Of a stretch of 64,000 bases of DNA, positions 23,346 to 36,575 are shown in pieces; the stretch's first letter is position 1, and each line of letters begins with the position of its first letter. A program made the position numbers and the translations under genes. The stretch comes from Paraspadella gotoi. Its lineage: Eukaryota; Chaetognatha. The notes below the pieces were generated by a model. It did not search any database. It saw only the letters and a program-made list of their open reading frames with translations, and had not been told where the DNA came from. The stretch is from the NCBI GenBank assembly GCA_051294375.1, contig CM119268.1, forward strand, positions 23,794,773-23,858,772, read 5' to 3'.

Positions 23346-24171
23346 AATAAAATCTATGTTAAGAAGTGATGCCAGTCAAACAATGTGATGCTTTCACTTT
23401 ATGGCATCACGGGACTTCAGAGACTTCAGACTATCTGAGTTTCTCTCGCTATTAACTTTTGAACAACCGCAAAAACAGTAAAACAGTAGTGCAAACGAAA
23501 TGGAAATTAAATGATAATATTTACAATGATAGTCATTGAAACAATCAGAGGTTTTCATCATAAAGCAACCATAAGCAATGTTAATATGAATTTGAAATGC
23601 CACAAGCAGAGAAGTCAAATTATATTTTATTATTGGTGTTTGAAAAATATTTACAAAAACAAATGTTAACAAATAAACACCAATTAGCATCTCTCCAAAA
23701 ATACTACATACAAACTAGAATGTCTTTAAAAATTAAAGTCTTCACCCTAAATAGATTTGATCGAAAATCTCTTTAGATTGAACCACAAGGCATGCTATTG
23801 AAATGTTGCTTTCCTTGACAATGTAGTAAAACAACCGGGTTTTCTTATCTTGATACTGAGGATCTCTCTGGATATTTATTTTTCCACCGTTTTGTATCAA
23901 CTGTTTAAATACTAAAGTCATAAGTTTGAGACAAGTTTGAACACAGGTGGAAGTTTTCAAATTTTCTGAACTCGCGTTTGCATTTTTGAAAAGTAAATAG
24001 TCTTTAACACGCTCTTTTTTGAGAAAGCGGAGCTGTTCAAGCGAATAAAATTATTGTTTCAACGAATTGCAAACTCTCTACGATCAATCCTTTGGTCCAA
24101 GATGGCACGCGACTTTGCAGGAGGAGCGAAATTAACTTCTCTGTTACTTTCAGATTGGATCCGGCATAGAC
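23346..24171 (-). pseudogene. Partial duplicate of ankyrin gene 3' end, ankyrin exon lost
   Basis: About 825 bases repeat 24172-25000 ('gcatcacgggacttcagagacttcag', 'ccaccgttttgtatcaactg', 'gaacacaggtggaag'). They stop at a corrupted 'ggatccggcatag' where the intact copy continues into ankyrin codons. The minus strand encodes fragments of the C-terminal region (CVQTCLKLM, IQRDPQYQDKK) in broken frames. It is directly followed by the next copy, so the two form a tandem duplication. Confidence 0.7.
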
Positions 24172-24605
24172 CGTCCTTGTAATAAAATCTATGTTAAGAA
24201 GTGATGCCAGTCAAACAATGTGATGCTTTCACTTTATGGCATCACGGGACTTCAGAGACTTCAGACTATCTGAGTTTCTCTCGCTATTAACTTTTGAACA
24301 ACCGCAAAAAACAGTAAACAGTAGTGCAACGAAATTGGAAATTAAATGATAATATTTACAATGATAGTCATTTGAACAATCAGAGGTTTTCATCATAAAG
24401 CAACCATAAGCAATGTTAATATGAAATTTGAAATGCCACAAGCAGAGAAGTCAAATTATATTTTATTATTGGTTTTAAAAATATTTACAAAAACAAATTT
24501 AACAAATAAACACCAATTAGCATCTCTCCAAAAATACTACATACAAACTAGAATGTCTTTAAAAATTAAAGTCTCTCACCCTAAATATATTTGATCAAAA
24601 TCTCT
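24172..24605 (-). other. Putative 3' UTR/downstream segment of ankyrin gene copy
   Basis: Non-coding sequence downstream of the ankyrin frame, repeated at 23346, 31605 and 35735. On the minus strand 'aataaa' words occur close to the end of the coding part and could serve for polyadenylation. The common small open frame (KTSDC...DYHCKYYHLIS) is present in all copies but is probably incidental. Confidence 0.4.
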
Positions 24606-25217
24606 TTAGATTGAACCTAAACCAAGCATGCTATTGATATGTTGCTTTTCCTTGACAATGTAGTAAACAACCGGTTTCTTATCTTGATACTGAGGATCTC
24701 TCTGGATATTTATTTTTCCACCGTTTTGTATCAACTGTTTAATACTAAACATAAGTTTGAGACAAGTTTGAACACAGGTGGAAGTTTCAAATATTTCTTG
24801 ACTCGCGTTTACATTTTTGATGATGATTTCTATGGAATAAATTGTCTTTACCACGTCTTTTTGAGGAAGCGACTGTTCAAGCAATAAAATTATTGTTTCC
24901 AACGAATTGCAAAACTCTCTACGATCATCTTTGGTCCAAATGGCACCGACTTTCAGGAGGAGCGAAATAACTTCTTTGTTACTTTCAATGACCGCATAGT
25001 GTAGCGGCGATAGGTTCCACTTGTCTCTTGCATTGACATCAGCACCAAGATTCAAGAGAAACTCAACAATGGAAACTATACCAGCATAGACAGCAAGATG
25101 GAGAGGATAACAGCCGTCAAACAGGCTGTAGTCTCCACCAGAACTTAAAACACCATCAAACTGGAAAGAGAGAACCCTTTCAATTCCGTAATTGTCAATC
25201 ACCTCTTTCATCTTTTC
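24606..25217 (-). CDS. Ankyrin-repeat protein, C-terminal part (partial)
   Basis: This 201-codon open frame on the minus strand enters from a scaffold gap on its N-terminal side. Residues about 34-63 (YPLHLAVYAG...LLNLGADVNARD) and 67-92 (SPLHYAVIESNKEVISLLLKVGA) are two good ankyrin repeats; about 148-171 (CLKLM...IQNGGKINIQ) is a weaker third. Ankyrin repeats bind protein partners; nothing shows which. The first codons (MKEV) overlap the last ones of the frame at 36.6 kb (EKMKE), so this is probably the missing C-terminal domain of that gene or of a paralogue. The initial Met is therefore internal, not a start. Ankyrin assignment is strong; linkage to the 36.6-39.3 kb gene is inferred. Confidence 0.75.
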   Translation of the reverse strand, partial: EKMKEVIDNYGIERVLSFQFDGVLSSGGDYSLFDGCYPLHLAVYAGIVSIVEFLLNLGADVNARDKWNLSPLHYAVIESNKEVISLLLKVGAIWTKDDRREFCNSLETIILLLEQSLPQKDVVKTIYSIEIIIKNVNASQEIFETSTCVQTCLKLMFSIKQLIQNGGKINIQRDPQYQDKKPVVYYIVKEKQHINSMLGLGSI

Positions 25218-25227
25218 NNNNNNNNNN
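25218..25227. other. Scaffold gap (10 N)
   Basis: Run of N. It cuts the ankyrin frame exactly where the upstream coding sequence should continue. Confidence 0.99.
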
Positions 25228-26220
25228 GATGTGTTGTTGGTGGGAAATTACATCGCCAGGTTAAGGCATGTCGCCTGAAAGTGTTGTTGTTGCTGTTGTG
25301 TTCGGAAGTCGGGCTCACCAATGAAGAGACAGGAATTATTGATAAGTGTTAATGACAGAACTGTTCAATATAAGCAGTCCCTGAGGTTCGGATCAGGGTG
25401 TAACACCATGTTACAGGTGGGTTAAGCGCCCTGTCCCTCTTAACTGCTAGGCGGCCACCGGGCTAGAACCCTGGACCTTTGGGTTGGGAGGCGAATGACT
25501 TGCCTCCGGCACCAATGGCCGCTGATGAACGGTTGGTGGATTTTAGTCCACCATAATACTATACTAGTATACTGTTATGCTTAAAAAAAATTTAAAGGAT
25601 TTTAAATTCATTAATTACATGTCTATATATAGGCAGCAAAAAAATAAAGTTCAATCGCTAAAATCTTTTCATCACTCCACACTATTGGACAGGCTTTGGT
25701 AGTTTAAGGCCTCCATCACTCTTACAAGATAATGACATAGCAGGTCCCTAAAATTCCTTAAAAATCAAAAAAAAAATAAGAATGATTTTTTATATTTTAT
25801 GCTACTATTAGCAACCTTTCCTGTTGATCTTCCTATCTCTTTCTCTGTTAGTCAGTCCCACTTACATTAAGAATGCTCATAACTTGGTGAATACTTCATC
25901 AATTTAGTTCATAATTGATAAGAAGATAAGGTATCATCAGATCTCTCACATATAATATATATCATACTTTTGCAGTCACTTTAAAATACGTTCACATGAC
26001 GTGAAATTCAAAGTGGCGTGATTTTTGAAATACTGAAATATTTTAATCAATTTTTAGCCTACTTGTAAGGTATCTATAAAAGATTGTGGTACATAAAAAC
26101 TACATTTATTTTATATGCCACACGCAGTACTACGGTAACGTGATCACAAAATAAATGAAGCATATTTCACAAAATTCTTGGTTGCTTTAGTTGAAACTTT
26201 TGTTATGTTTGTTACACATA
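25228..26220 (+). repeat. Repeats G and F, third copy
   Basis: Repeat G (25228-25555) is followed by repeat F (25556-26220), in the same order as 22290-23290. It ends at 'gttacacata' and switches to unique sequence, so the last 120 bases of F are missing here. Confidence 0.8.
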
Positions 26221-29200
26221 GAGTTTGAATCTTTCGAGACATATTGGAGACGAGAATAAAATCAGTTTTTCAATTGTTTGTCACAATAAACAACACGTTA
26301 AGAATCCACTTAAAAACAGTTTAATAAAACGACGTTGTTGCGCTAAACGTGGCAACGCCTTTTGACTTCTTCGAGTTTCAAATGTTAATAAATAAGCCAA
26401 GATATTTCGTCTTTCTCTATCGTATTAATCGGGAAACTTGAGACTGGGATGTCGAAATCTCTGCCATCGGACGTTGAGCCTTCCTGCCCCTAACGGCACG
26501 TATGCCCGCGTGTGCACCGCGAAACGACCATAATACCTAACAAATCAAAGTCAAATTCATTATCTCAGGCATTATAATTTGTCGTTTGTCGCCATCATAT
26601 CTTCATTGCTTTTTATCGTGTGTCAGTGACGAAGAAGAACAAACATAAAAACAAAATATTTGGATTAATTTAATTAACTCAGAATAACATTAAATATCCA
26701 ACATAAATTTCGTAGGGCATAATCCGTAACATTGTTTGCACACTCAAAACTGCGTATAACAATTAGCTTTTATAATTCCGTTGATTGTTGCCTTTTTACT
26801 TGATACAAGTTTAAACATCGCTTAGCTTTTCTGAATTATCGTGGCCGAGAAATTAGGTTCTATCACTAGAGCGCGCGCAAGATTCAGACAGTAATACCAT
26901 TTAAAATGCTAAATTAAGGACAACTGTATATTTGGTCAATTGTAGGAAAGAGGGGATGATCATTCTTGCTGTCGCAAAATAATACGAAAAAAAGTACTAA
27001 ATTACATTTAATTTAGATAAAGAAAAGTTATCTCTGAAAGTATATTAAATGAAACACTATAGTAAGAAATCTGTTTCATTATTAATAGATGTTACTGATT
27101 CTGGATTAGCGAGATTATGGCGATCTCCAAAGCTGATTGACGGAAGCACACGGAACAAATCACCGTTCAAAATAATTAGCCACAGACTTTCAAGTGTTTT
27201 TACCATTTTCACTCGACATAAATGTTGTAGTTTGAATGAAATAATTTATTTAAAAACATTTAATAATTTATTTTTAATATTAAGAATTCCGTGTCAACCC
27301 GTTACCACTTAACTCGATTACATTAAGAATATTGAAATGTTTAATTATTGATGTTCTTTGCTATAATTTTTTATTTTGTAAATGTATGTTGAAGAGTTTG
27401 CTTAACAAATAACATGCTAGCAAGCTTTGTTTGTTATTTGCGCGACTGTTTTTGGCTATTAATTTGTAATTAAACGTTTTATTTGTGAAAAATAAGCTTT
27501 TAGTATTTTTACCACATAAACTATCGGTAATGTATATGATAAACGGAAAGTGAATGTATTAATGCTAATTGTATGAAACTAAGTCTCGGAGAAGTGGCGT
27601 CTTTGAATCTAACTGACTAGGCTAATTCTGCGTCATGAAGACCAAATGAATCGGGTAAATAAATGGGCGGCTAGAAAGACGATGGCGCCGGTCCAGACGC
27701 CGGAGATGCTGACGACAAAGTTCAGTTAAAGACGTGACCGGCTAAGGCCGAATGACGACTGTCTACCTCGAAGACCAGGGCTTGACAGATGTAGAATGTA
27801 ATCTGTTGCTTGTAGTCTGCTAGGAAAGTTGTAGAGTCTTAGTAGTCTTTGAAGTAGAGGTCTAGTCGTTGAGTTAGAAGTCCTGGGCAAGAATAACATA
27901 TGCAAGAAAACATTTTATCACAAACCCGCCAAATATATAATATAACGTGATATAATATTTAATAGTGGTTCTTTTTTCCTTATTCCATTAGTCTTCTTGA
28001 AAATGTCCATATACATTTATAATCCCCCATATTAAGATGCATTCCTTTAATCTCTTCCATAGTGCGATAATTATAAGATCCACCCCATACCAACGCTCAG
28101 CGATCCCAACCAAAAATAAGATTCCCGAGATATACTGATAAAAGATTTTCTATGCTCTGAAAAAGAACCCTTAAAACCCCAGGTTGACCCAACCTTAATT
28201 CTGCGTATCTGTACGATTACCACCTGTGGCCCAGAATTCTCTCTCCGATAAGAACTCTATCCGATTAAATCCCTATTCCGAAATTCACCGGGCACCCCAA
28301 TTCACAATATCCATGAGCTGGGGTGACCTGCCTTGACCGGAATTCCTGTACGTGAGATTAAGAGTATAAACATAAAGGAAAGAGCCCCTCGTATCTAAAG
28401 CAACCCACGCTACCGAAATCCGCTAATAAGAATGGCAAGAACTTTTTCCTCTGAATTCTTCCAAGAGCTAGTAAAACAAAAAGAGCAGAAAGGAAGCCAC
28501 CAATGTGGTGCGATAATGGGTAGAGACGCTGGAACTCTCTCCTCTCCGACCAATACTATTACGCGACTAGTTATTTCGTAACACTAATATTTTTCTGCAA
28601 TTAATCAATCTTCAAGCCAGACTGAACATCAAGTATCCACGAAAATGTGGGCACATTCTTAATGACAAGTCAAAGTGTAATCCGATTATCAATAAAAAAA
28701 AATAAATTTGATATACTCAATAAAATCTTACTGCTTTTTTAAACTTGATCTTCAGCTCACAACCCGTTCTGTTCCAACATGCCTTCATAATTAGGAATTG
28801 CCCTCTCACAAGGCATGTGATATGAAGTTCATGAAATTATCGCGGGTTAAGATATAAAATCTACCAAGTTCTTTTCAACTAATAACCATTTTGAAGAAAT
28901 GAATTTTAATATTTTTTTGACCATCCAGTGTTTCAAATCTCTCTTTTATTTGAAGAATACCTTACAAACGGTAGCTCTTGAAAAGTGACTGGTCCAACAG
29001 TCCAAAAATGAAGAATATGTAGAATACCACCACTACCTAAGCTCGCTAGTCCTTATCCTTTACCTCTTTCTGATCTATTATTGCCTCATAACCAAAAATC
29101 GTAATGGAATCTCTTTTCGCGGCAGAATTATTTTTAAAAGAAGTTCTGTAACCAGGGATTTTATCCTCCAGGATGTGCGACTAGCTAGTTTTTTATTCTA

Positions 29201-30654
29201 AAAAGATTGTGATTCCTCAATTACAAAAGAGTACCTAGTGTAAGTTAACTATACATCTGTTGGGTGCGAAGATATTTAGTCTGGTCATACTTTCACAATC
29301 TGATAAACCTTCCATTACCCTTAATGCGATGCAATCACACGTGGTTTTAGCTTATAACGGTATTCTACCAAGCAGTTTGTGGATGCTGTCTGTGGCAGCC
29401 GCGAGATGGCGAGTAGAGACTTGAAATTTTAATATTCAGGTTAACTTTGCACATTTTTTCAACTAATAAATTAAGGTGGACGTCAAAATCCTCTCATACT
29501 TTAGACCACCCCAGTGACTTATGATGTGAAAAGGCTGTTGCAAACTGTCTTTAAGCCAAGGGTAGACGGTAAGAGGGAGTGTTAGACCAGTATGTTGTAA
29601 TGGCCTCTGATTTCGTGCACAAACCTATTTATTTTAAAGCCCCTCTGCCGCCATCGTTGTTAGATGTACGAATTAGGATCAGTACATCTTTGTAGCATCT
29701 GGACGACACCCTTAGCCTAGAGGTAACCTTGATCCTTCTGCTTACTTAAAGGAACGACGCTATCCACTCTTGATTGAAAGTGGACGAAATTGAACTGAAC
29801 ATTTCTTAAAAATTTTGGTTCCTTAACTTTGTACAGATTTTGTCTTCCTGATTTAAAAGTATTACCTGATCTTGACTGTATATCCTCTGTTTGGATTTAA
29901 AAATCGTTTTATGATATTTAGGGTTATCATTTGAAGAAGCGCTTACATAATATTTTAACAGTAAAGCTCTATCTATAAAAATTTAATTTCTTTTATACTG
30001 GTCGTAGGATGGGGATTGGTTAAAATGTATCAGAATTGTTGTACGAGCATAGTTTGCTGCTCGATTGTTTGATGCTCCCTTTTTATTATATTGTTTCGTA
30101 TTTTTATGTTGACTTACGATTTAAGTACTCTGGAGTTTGGTTTCGCCAAAGTATTATTAAAAAAGTTCGGCTCTCTGATTCGTTAGCTACCTTTAATGAT
30201 GTAGTGCGCATTAACCAAAAGATATAAAAGGATAGATCCGCGTTTAGCCCTAAAACTCAAGGGAGGAAAGTTACCAATTGATTCGTACAGCGCGGTAAGC
30301 ATTTAAAATGAATATTTTTGTAATTTTTATGCGTTAATCCTCTCAAGAAGTTGGCACTACTTCTTAAATAAGGTTACTCATTGTTTGTATCCTTTAGAAA
30401 TAGGGTCTCCCCTTTCGACTTGCTTGCTGTGCTCCCGGTTGCTTTTTATGTTTCCCCCGCACATTGGTCTCCACGCGCTCAGTCCACGCTCATGTTATGT
30501 CTACTTACCAATAAATAATTACTAAAATTTTACATTCTGTCCTCGAATTGGTCTAAATCAATAAATAGCCAATGTTCAATGAAAACACTTAGCTCGGCCT
30601 ACCACCGGTCCTCTCCTGTTCAGGCGTCAGGTTCTTGAAATGTGCCTCCTCCAA
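26221..30654. other. Stretch with no gene recognised
   Basis: About 4.4 kb without microsatellites, window-internal repeats or domain-bearing frames. The longest frame (27049-27312, plus, 87 codons) has no recognised motif. A few consensus-like splice signals can be picked out, but no chain of compatible exons was found by eye. It could contain introns or small exons of an unknown gene. Confidence 0.4.
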
Positions 30655-31604
30655 ACATACCGTCCTCCTTAATCAGGCTAGGGCGCCACCGGGCTAGAAC
30701 CCCTGGCACATTTGGGTTGGGAGGCGAGATGAGCTTTAGCCTGTCTCGGCACCAAATGGGGCCGCTTCGGTTAGTGGAACGGTTGGATGGATTTTAGTCC
30801 ACCATAATACTGATGATGGTATATGCTTATTTAAAAAAGATATTAAAGTGGTATTTTGAACCATTCATTTAATTACATGTTTATGATATAGGCAGGCCAA
30901 AAAAATAAAGTTCAATCGCTCAATCTTTTTCATATCACTCGACCCTATTGGACATGGTGCTTCTGGTGGGTGCGGTGTTTTAACATCCCTCCCACTACGC
31001 ACTCGCTTGTATAGCTCGAAAAGGGGGATACATGACGTCTGACATAGGCACGGTCACATGCTAAAATCTCCGTTAAATCACAACCCTCAAACAATATAAG
31101 TGAGATGGATTATATTTTATGCTTACTGTGAGTTAGGCAAACCATTTCGTCGGTTTATGATCTCTATCTCTTCTACGTTCCTCGCGTTGAGACACCGTTA
31201 GCGTCTCCACTTGTACTAGTTAAAAATGCCTCATAACTGTTGGTGAATACTTATCATCAATTTAGTTCATAATTGATAGAAGAGAATGAATAATAATGTA
31301 TGTTATTCATTTCAGACACTGTATAGCACATATCCTAATAAAAGCATTGAGGTGGTGACCATACACCACTACAGTTTTACTTCTTCTAGCGTATCCGTGT
31401 GAGAATTAACTATCTGCGTAATTAGACGTTGACCACCAAAGAATATGAAGGCATTATTTCACAGACAAATTCTTGGTTGGCTTTATTGTGTCAAATCCTT
31501 ATGTTATGTTTGATTTACACATACCTCTTCCTCATAGGTTTTATGGTTGCAAGTCCGCGACACAGAGGTACTGTGCGCAGACAACATTTGGAAGGACCGT
31601 CCTT
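30655..31604 (+). repeat. Repeats G and F, heavily degraded fourth copy
   Basis: Words from G ('gggcgccaccgggctagaaccc', 'gaacggttggatggattttagtccacc') and F ('ggcaggccaaaaaaataaag', 'cattatttcacag.caaattcttggttg') are present in order, but separated by many extra bases and a replaced block around 30960-31080. The copy is longer than the clean ones, an insertion-type error pattern. Confidence 0.65.
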
Positions 31605-31950
31605 GTAATAAAATCTAGTGAAGAAGTGATGCCAGCAAACAACTGTGATGCTTATCACTTATGGCATCACGGGACTTCAGAGACTTCAGACTATCTGAGT
31701 TTCTCTCTGCCTATTAACTTTTGGAACAACGCCAAAAACAGATAAACAGTAGTGCAACGAAATTGGAAATTAAATGATAATATTTACAATGATAGTCAAT
31801 TGGAACAATCAGAGGTTTTCATCATAAAGCAACCATAAGCAATGTTAATATGAAATTTGAAATGCCACAAGCAGAGAAGTCAAATTATATTTTATTATTG
31901 GTTTTAAAAAATTATTTACAAAAACAAAATTTAACCATAATTAAATTCTA
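31605..31950 (-). pseudogene. Fragment of the ankyrin gene downstream segment
   Basis: It matches 24172-24495 ('ccttgtaataaaatct', 'gcatcacgggacttcag', 'gaggttttcatcataaagcaacc'), then breaks off at 31935 and passes into repeat E. It contains no ankyrin codons. Confidence 0.65.
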
Positions 31951-31984
31951 CAATAGCATTAAAGATCGAAGCCCGCCTTTCGAT

Positions 31985-32230
31985 AGGAACAAATATTGGA
32001 TGCGATGATAAACCAAATAATTGATGGTATGATAACCAAATATTGACGCGATTGATAACAATAAATGATATGCGAATTGATAACAAAAATTGGACTTGCA
32101 TGCTTGATGATAATCAAATGCATTTGATGCGATGCATAAGTCATTCATTGATATGATGATAATCATTCATGATACGATGATAGTCCATTCATTGATTGCG
32201 ATGATAGTGATTCATTTGACGCGCTGAATC
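31985..32230. repeat. Minisatellite 'gatgcgatgataaccaaat', leading end of repeat E
   Basis: About 10 imperfect copies of the unit seen at 12610-13075, followed by 'gaatcacttcattccg' and then repeat E. Confidence 0.8.
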
Positions 32231-32567
32231 ACTTCATTCCGTAAATTAAAAACAAACAAAATGCGTGGTAATGAGTGAAAGACGAGAGAGAGAGAGAGTG
32301 AAAGAGAGAGAAGAGAGAAGACCGAGTGGTCTGGACCAGTTTTTTCCCGCCAACGAAACGCATTATTAGGTTCTCTCTTCGCCTTTATATAAAGAATAAT
32401 CAGAATTTTTAGAAAAAATCCCACGAAAATCTCGGATTTGTAAATTTGTGATTTGTATTGAGAAAAAAGCGCGGAATAAATGGCGATTAATAAAAGTTTT
32501 TAGAAGGAAAAGAGAATAGTTAGAGAGAGAGAGAGAGAGAGAGGAGAGGAGAGAGGGACAGAACAGC

Positions 32568-32624
<57 letters not shown>

Positions 32625-34765
32625 TTTTCCACCAACGAGACGCATTATTAGGTTCACTCTCGTTTATATCGGTTTTATCCGTTGCCTCGCAACGGCGTCG
32701 TGAAATTGGGTCTATGTTGATTTTTTAACACGTAACGCCGTTATAGGTCATGTCCTCGACATTGTTTACTTGTTTGCTCCGCAACGACCACGAAATCGTA
32801 GGTTAAGTAAGTTATTGTATTTTGGGATGTTTGTATTGAGATTAAAAATAATAAATGGCGATAATAAAAGTTTAGACAAGGAAAAAATTCCACGAAAATC
32901 TCGGAATAAAATGCCGATAATAAAAGTTTGTATGTAGTGGCAAAAAAAAAGAATGCGAGAGAAAGGAAGAGAAGTGATTTGGCTGCGAGAGAGAGAGAGA
33001 GAGCACGAGAGTGAAAGAGACAGTATGAGACGAGAAAAATATTTTCCTTTTTTTAGGAAAGAAAACCAGACGATGGTCATAATTTAATTATTTGCACTAA
33101 TCTCTAAATTAATTTTATAAATAGTTATCACAACTCCAAATAATTATTATTTAAAAAAAGTAAAATCGATTAAATTATATATCACTAGAAAATACTTTAT
33201 AATATTAATAATAGTACATAATATACCAAGATAACAAAAACAGAGTAATGCTTTAATTTCTTGACTAATCCCCTCCTCTTCTACTCAACACTCCTATTCT
33301 CACGACTATAACTTGCCAACCCACGCTCGGCCCACCGTCCAAGTTGCAATAATAAATTGAAAACAATTTTTTTTCTACTAATTGTGATGCGCACTGGCCA
33401 ATCTACTACTCTACTTCGCCGAAAAGTGCTCGCAGTATATGAATTCACGGTCACATTACCTGATTCACTATGTATAATGCAATTCAGTTCATACATTATC
33501 TTCATTTTCTCTTAAAAAATAACCCTAAAAGCACGACGAAAGACCGACGAGGATCGACGAGAGAGAGAAGAAAAAAAGAGAAAAACCGATATTTATTTCC
33601 AATTCCACTATCTTCAGATAAAAATTCTGGGGATTTTGTATTGACAAAAAAGGCGCGAATAAATGGCTCGATAATTCAAGTCTCTCTCGAGAAGGAAAGA
33701 AATAAATCCAGAATTCTTTTCCAAAAAACCGAAACGATTCGTACCAGAATGAGACCGAGCCAGAAATACAGACCAAGCAGAGAGAAAGAGAGACAAAGAA
33801 GAACATAAAAGGACAAAGAGCACCAGAACAGATAAGAGAAAGCTGGAGTCCAGACCCACGCTGAACAGTCACTCGGGCAGAACTGAACTCCGCTTTTCTT
33901 AAGGGTGTTCGAGCAAACGCAGCAGCCACTGATCCCAATATACGGAAGACAAATCTGGATGAGTATAATTTAAAGAAATACAAAGAAAGGGCCAAGACAA
34001 GTCACTAGTGTATTACAATTGTTTATCAATTTTGGAAAGAGTTTTGCTCACTAATATTTCTTCGCCTCTAATCGCAGCTGGTAAAAGACGTTTAATTTAA
34101 ATATCCTGCGCTATTTAAAATTAAGATTATAGCTTTCTCATCTTGACAAAAAATCCTTTTGTGAGTCCCATTTTTATTATAAAATTTAAAAACAATTTTT
34201 TTGAATTTCATACGTTCAATATAGTGACATTACTCGCAATAGTTAAAATTAGGATCTAAATGAGCAATTGCTATTATTACTAATTTTGGTGATATTCTAT
34301 ATAGCGAGTACTTTAATCTCATTTGGAGTATTGCGCATAAGCATTCTGAAGTATGGATTTCCCATAAGAAAAGCACTTACTATAGAGTGCCACAATATGT
34401 AATTGATGCAAAGCAATATCACAAGCGTAGATTTCAATAATCGCAAAGAGCACTATAGTATCTCATAAATTTTGTGAACTTACTATGATCGCACACTTGT
34501 AAACTTATCATAATCATTAATAATTATATTTAAAAAAAAACGGTAACGTCAACCAGCACGAAAACCTAATTATAAAAGCCAGTGAGTAGTTATTTATTAT
34601 ATGAAACTGCTCGTGACGGACGACGACGGACGACGACGACGACGACGACTTACGTCACAGAGAGGAAGAAGCCACCATAAAAATTATAGAGCCTGACCCG
34701 GCATTCGACCGGTCAAGAGGCTCGCGATTGGAAAGAGAAAAGATAAAAACAGCCTCTCCAAATAT
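32231..34765 (+). repeat. Repeat family E, long copy
   Basis: Co-linear with 60060-62045. Shared blocks are 'cccgccaacgaaacgcattattaggt', 'acgaaaatctcgga' modules, GA tracts (32520-32625), 'ataaatagttatcacaactc', 'cggcgaaaagtgct' (as 'cgccgaaaagtgct' here), 'cttactatgatcgcacacttgtaaa', a (GAC)n array at about 34615-34652, and an end 'gagcctgacccggc.ttcg.ccggtca'. The module 'cacgaaaatctcgg...ttgtattgag' is present several times. The ends of the family are not defined and no enzyme is encoded, so it is a non-autonomous or satellite-like repeat. Confidence 0.75.
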
Positions 34766-34769
34766 CAGC

Positions 34770-35640
34770 AGCCTCAAAAAACTACTACATACAAACGTAG
34801 AGATCTTTAAAAATTAAGTCTCTCACCCTACAATATTAATTTGATCCGAAAATCTCTTTAGAATTGAACCTAAACCCAAGGCATGCTATTGAATGAAGTT
34901 AGTTGCAATTTTTCACCAGTTTTAGAAGAATGTAAGTATAACCCAACCGGATTTTCTATATCTTGATTAAATCAGATGGATTCTCTCTGGATATTATTTA
35001 TTCCACGTTGCATAATCAACTGTTTTTATATTAATAATATTATCATTAATTATAGTTATATGAGTACAAGTTTTGAAACACAGGTTGTAAGTTTATTCAC
35101 AAATATTTTATTCTTATTCTCAAGATTGTATTCAAATTTTATGTTGATAATGAAAAATAATCTATAAGAATAAATTGTCTTTAATTTGTCATTTTAATGA
35201 ATTAGTATAAGCCGACTAGTTCAAAGCAATAAAATTATTATTGTCCAACTCTGCAAATTGCCGAGCATTACTCCTTACGATAATATCTTTTTTTTGGTCT
35301 CCAACCGAGTGGCTACCAGACTATCCAGGACGGAGACCGAAAATAACATTTTATATCGTTCACTTTCAGAGTACCGCACATAGTTATGTGCAGCCCGGCG
35401 ATAAGGTATCCACTTAGATACCCTAAGTGCACATTACATCCAGCACCGAGAGATTCTCAATAGAGCAAGACCTCAACAATTGGAAACTATACCAGCTGAC
35501 CAGCAAAGATGGAGAGGATAACGCCCGGTCCAAACAGCTGGTCAGTCTCCAACCCACAGAACTCTTCTCAGTAACAAACCATGCAACACTGAAAATGATG
35601 TGGGACCCCTTCATAGTTCGTCGAGTATTGACAATCGCGA
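34770..35640 (-). pseudogene. Very degraded copy of the ankyrin gene fragment
   Basis: It follows the order of 24530-25210 ('aaactactacatacaaac', 'ccacttagataccctaagtgcacattacatccagcacc', 'actataccagc...gcaaagatggagaggataac') but with frequent extra bases, so no ankyrin frame survives. It stops at a scaffold gap. Confidence 0.65.
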
Positions 35641-35665
35641 NNNNNNNNNNNNNNNNNNNNNNNNN
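35641..35665. other. Scaffold gap (25 N)
   Basis: Run of N between two copies of the ankyrin-gene 3' region. Confidence 0.99.
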
Positions 35666-36575
35666 AGTTACAACATACTTTTTCCATAGTTATGTAGTCC
35701 CGAAAAGTCACTGTGGCGCAACACATTGGAAGACCCTTGTGTAATAAAATCTATGTTAAGAAGTGATGCCAGTCAAACAATGTGATGCTTTCACTTTTAT
35801 GGCATCACGGGACTTCAGAGACTTCAGACTATCTGAGTTTCTCTCGGCTATTAACTTTTGAACAACCGCAAAAACAGTAAAAGTAGTGCAACGAAATGGA
35901 ATTAAATGATAATATTTACAATGATAGCAATTGAAACAATCAGAGGTTTTCATCATAAAGCAACCATAAGCAATGTTAATATGAAATTTGAAAGCCACAA
36001 GCAGAGAAGTCAAATTATATTTTATTATTGGTGTTTAAAAAATATTTACAAAAACAATTTAACAAATAAACACCAATTAGCATCTCTCCAAAAATACTAC
36101 ATACAAACTAGAATGTCTTTAAAAATTAAAGTCTCTCACCCTAAATAATTTGATCGAAAATCTCTTTAGATTGAACCACCAAGCATGCTATTGAATGTTG
36201 CTTTCCTTGACAATGTAGTAAACAACCGGGTTTTCTTATCTTGATACTGAGGAGCTCTCTGGATATTTATTTTTCCACCGTTTTGTATCAACATGTTTAA
36301 TACTAAACATCAGTTTTGAGACAAGTTTGAACACAGGTGGAAGTTATTCAAATCATGTTTGCTTGACTCGCGTTTTCACAGTTTTTGAAGTGAAATGGAG
36401 TCAATTGTTTAACACGTCTTTTTTGAGAAGCGGACTGTTCAAAGCAAATAAAATTATTGTTTCCAACGAATTGCAAAACTCTCTACGATCATCTTTGGTC
36501 CAAATGGCACCGGACTTTCAGGAGGAGGCGAGAATTAACTTCTCTGCTTACTTTCAGATTGGATCCGGCATAGCT
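35666..36575 (-). pseudogene. Copy of ankyrin gene 3' region lacking most of the ankyrin domain
   Basis: It matches 23300-24171, including the same corrupted 'ttggatccggcatag' end, and then joins directly to 'ctctttcatcttttc', the codons KMKE of the upstream frame. Compared with 24606-25217, about 200 bases of ankyrin codons are missing at the join. Frames are broken by indels. Confidence 0.65.

Noticed and set aside
24229-24441. Small conserved protein (KTSDC...CKYYHLIS) seen in several copies
   Set aside because: It recurs because the DNA segment is duplicated; it lies downstream of the ankyrin frame and has no independent start context.
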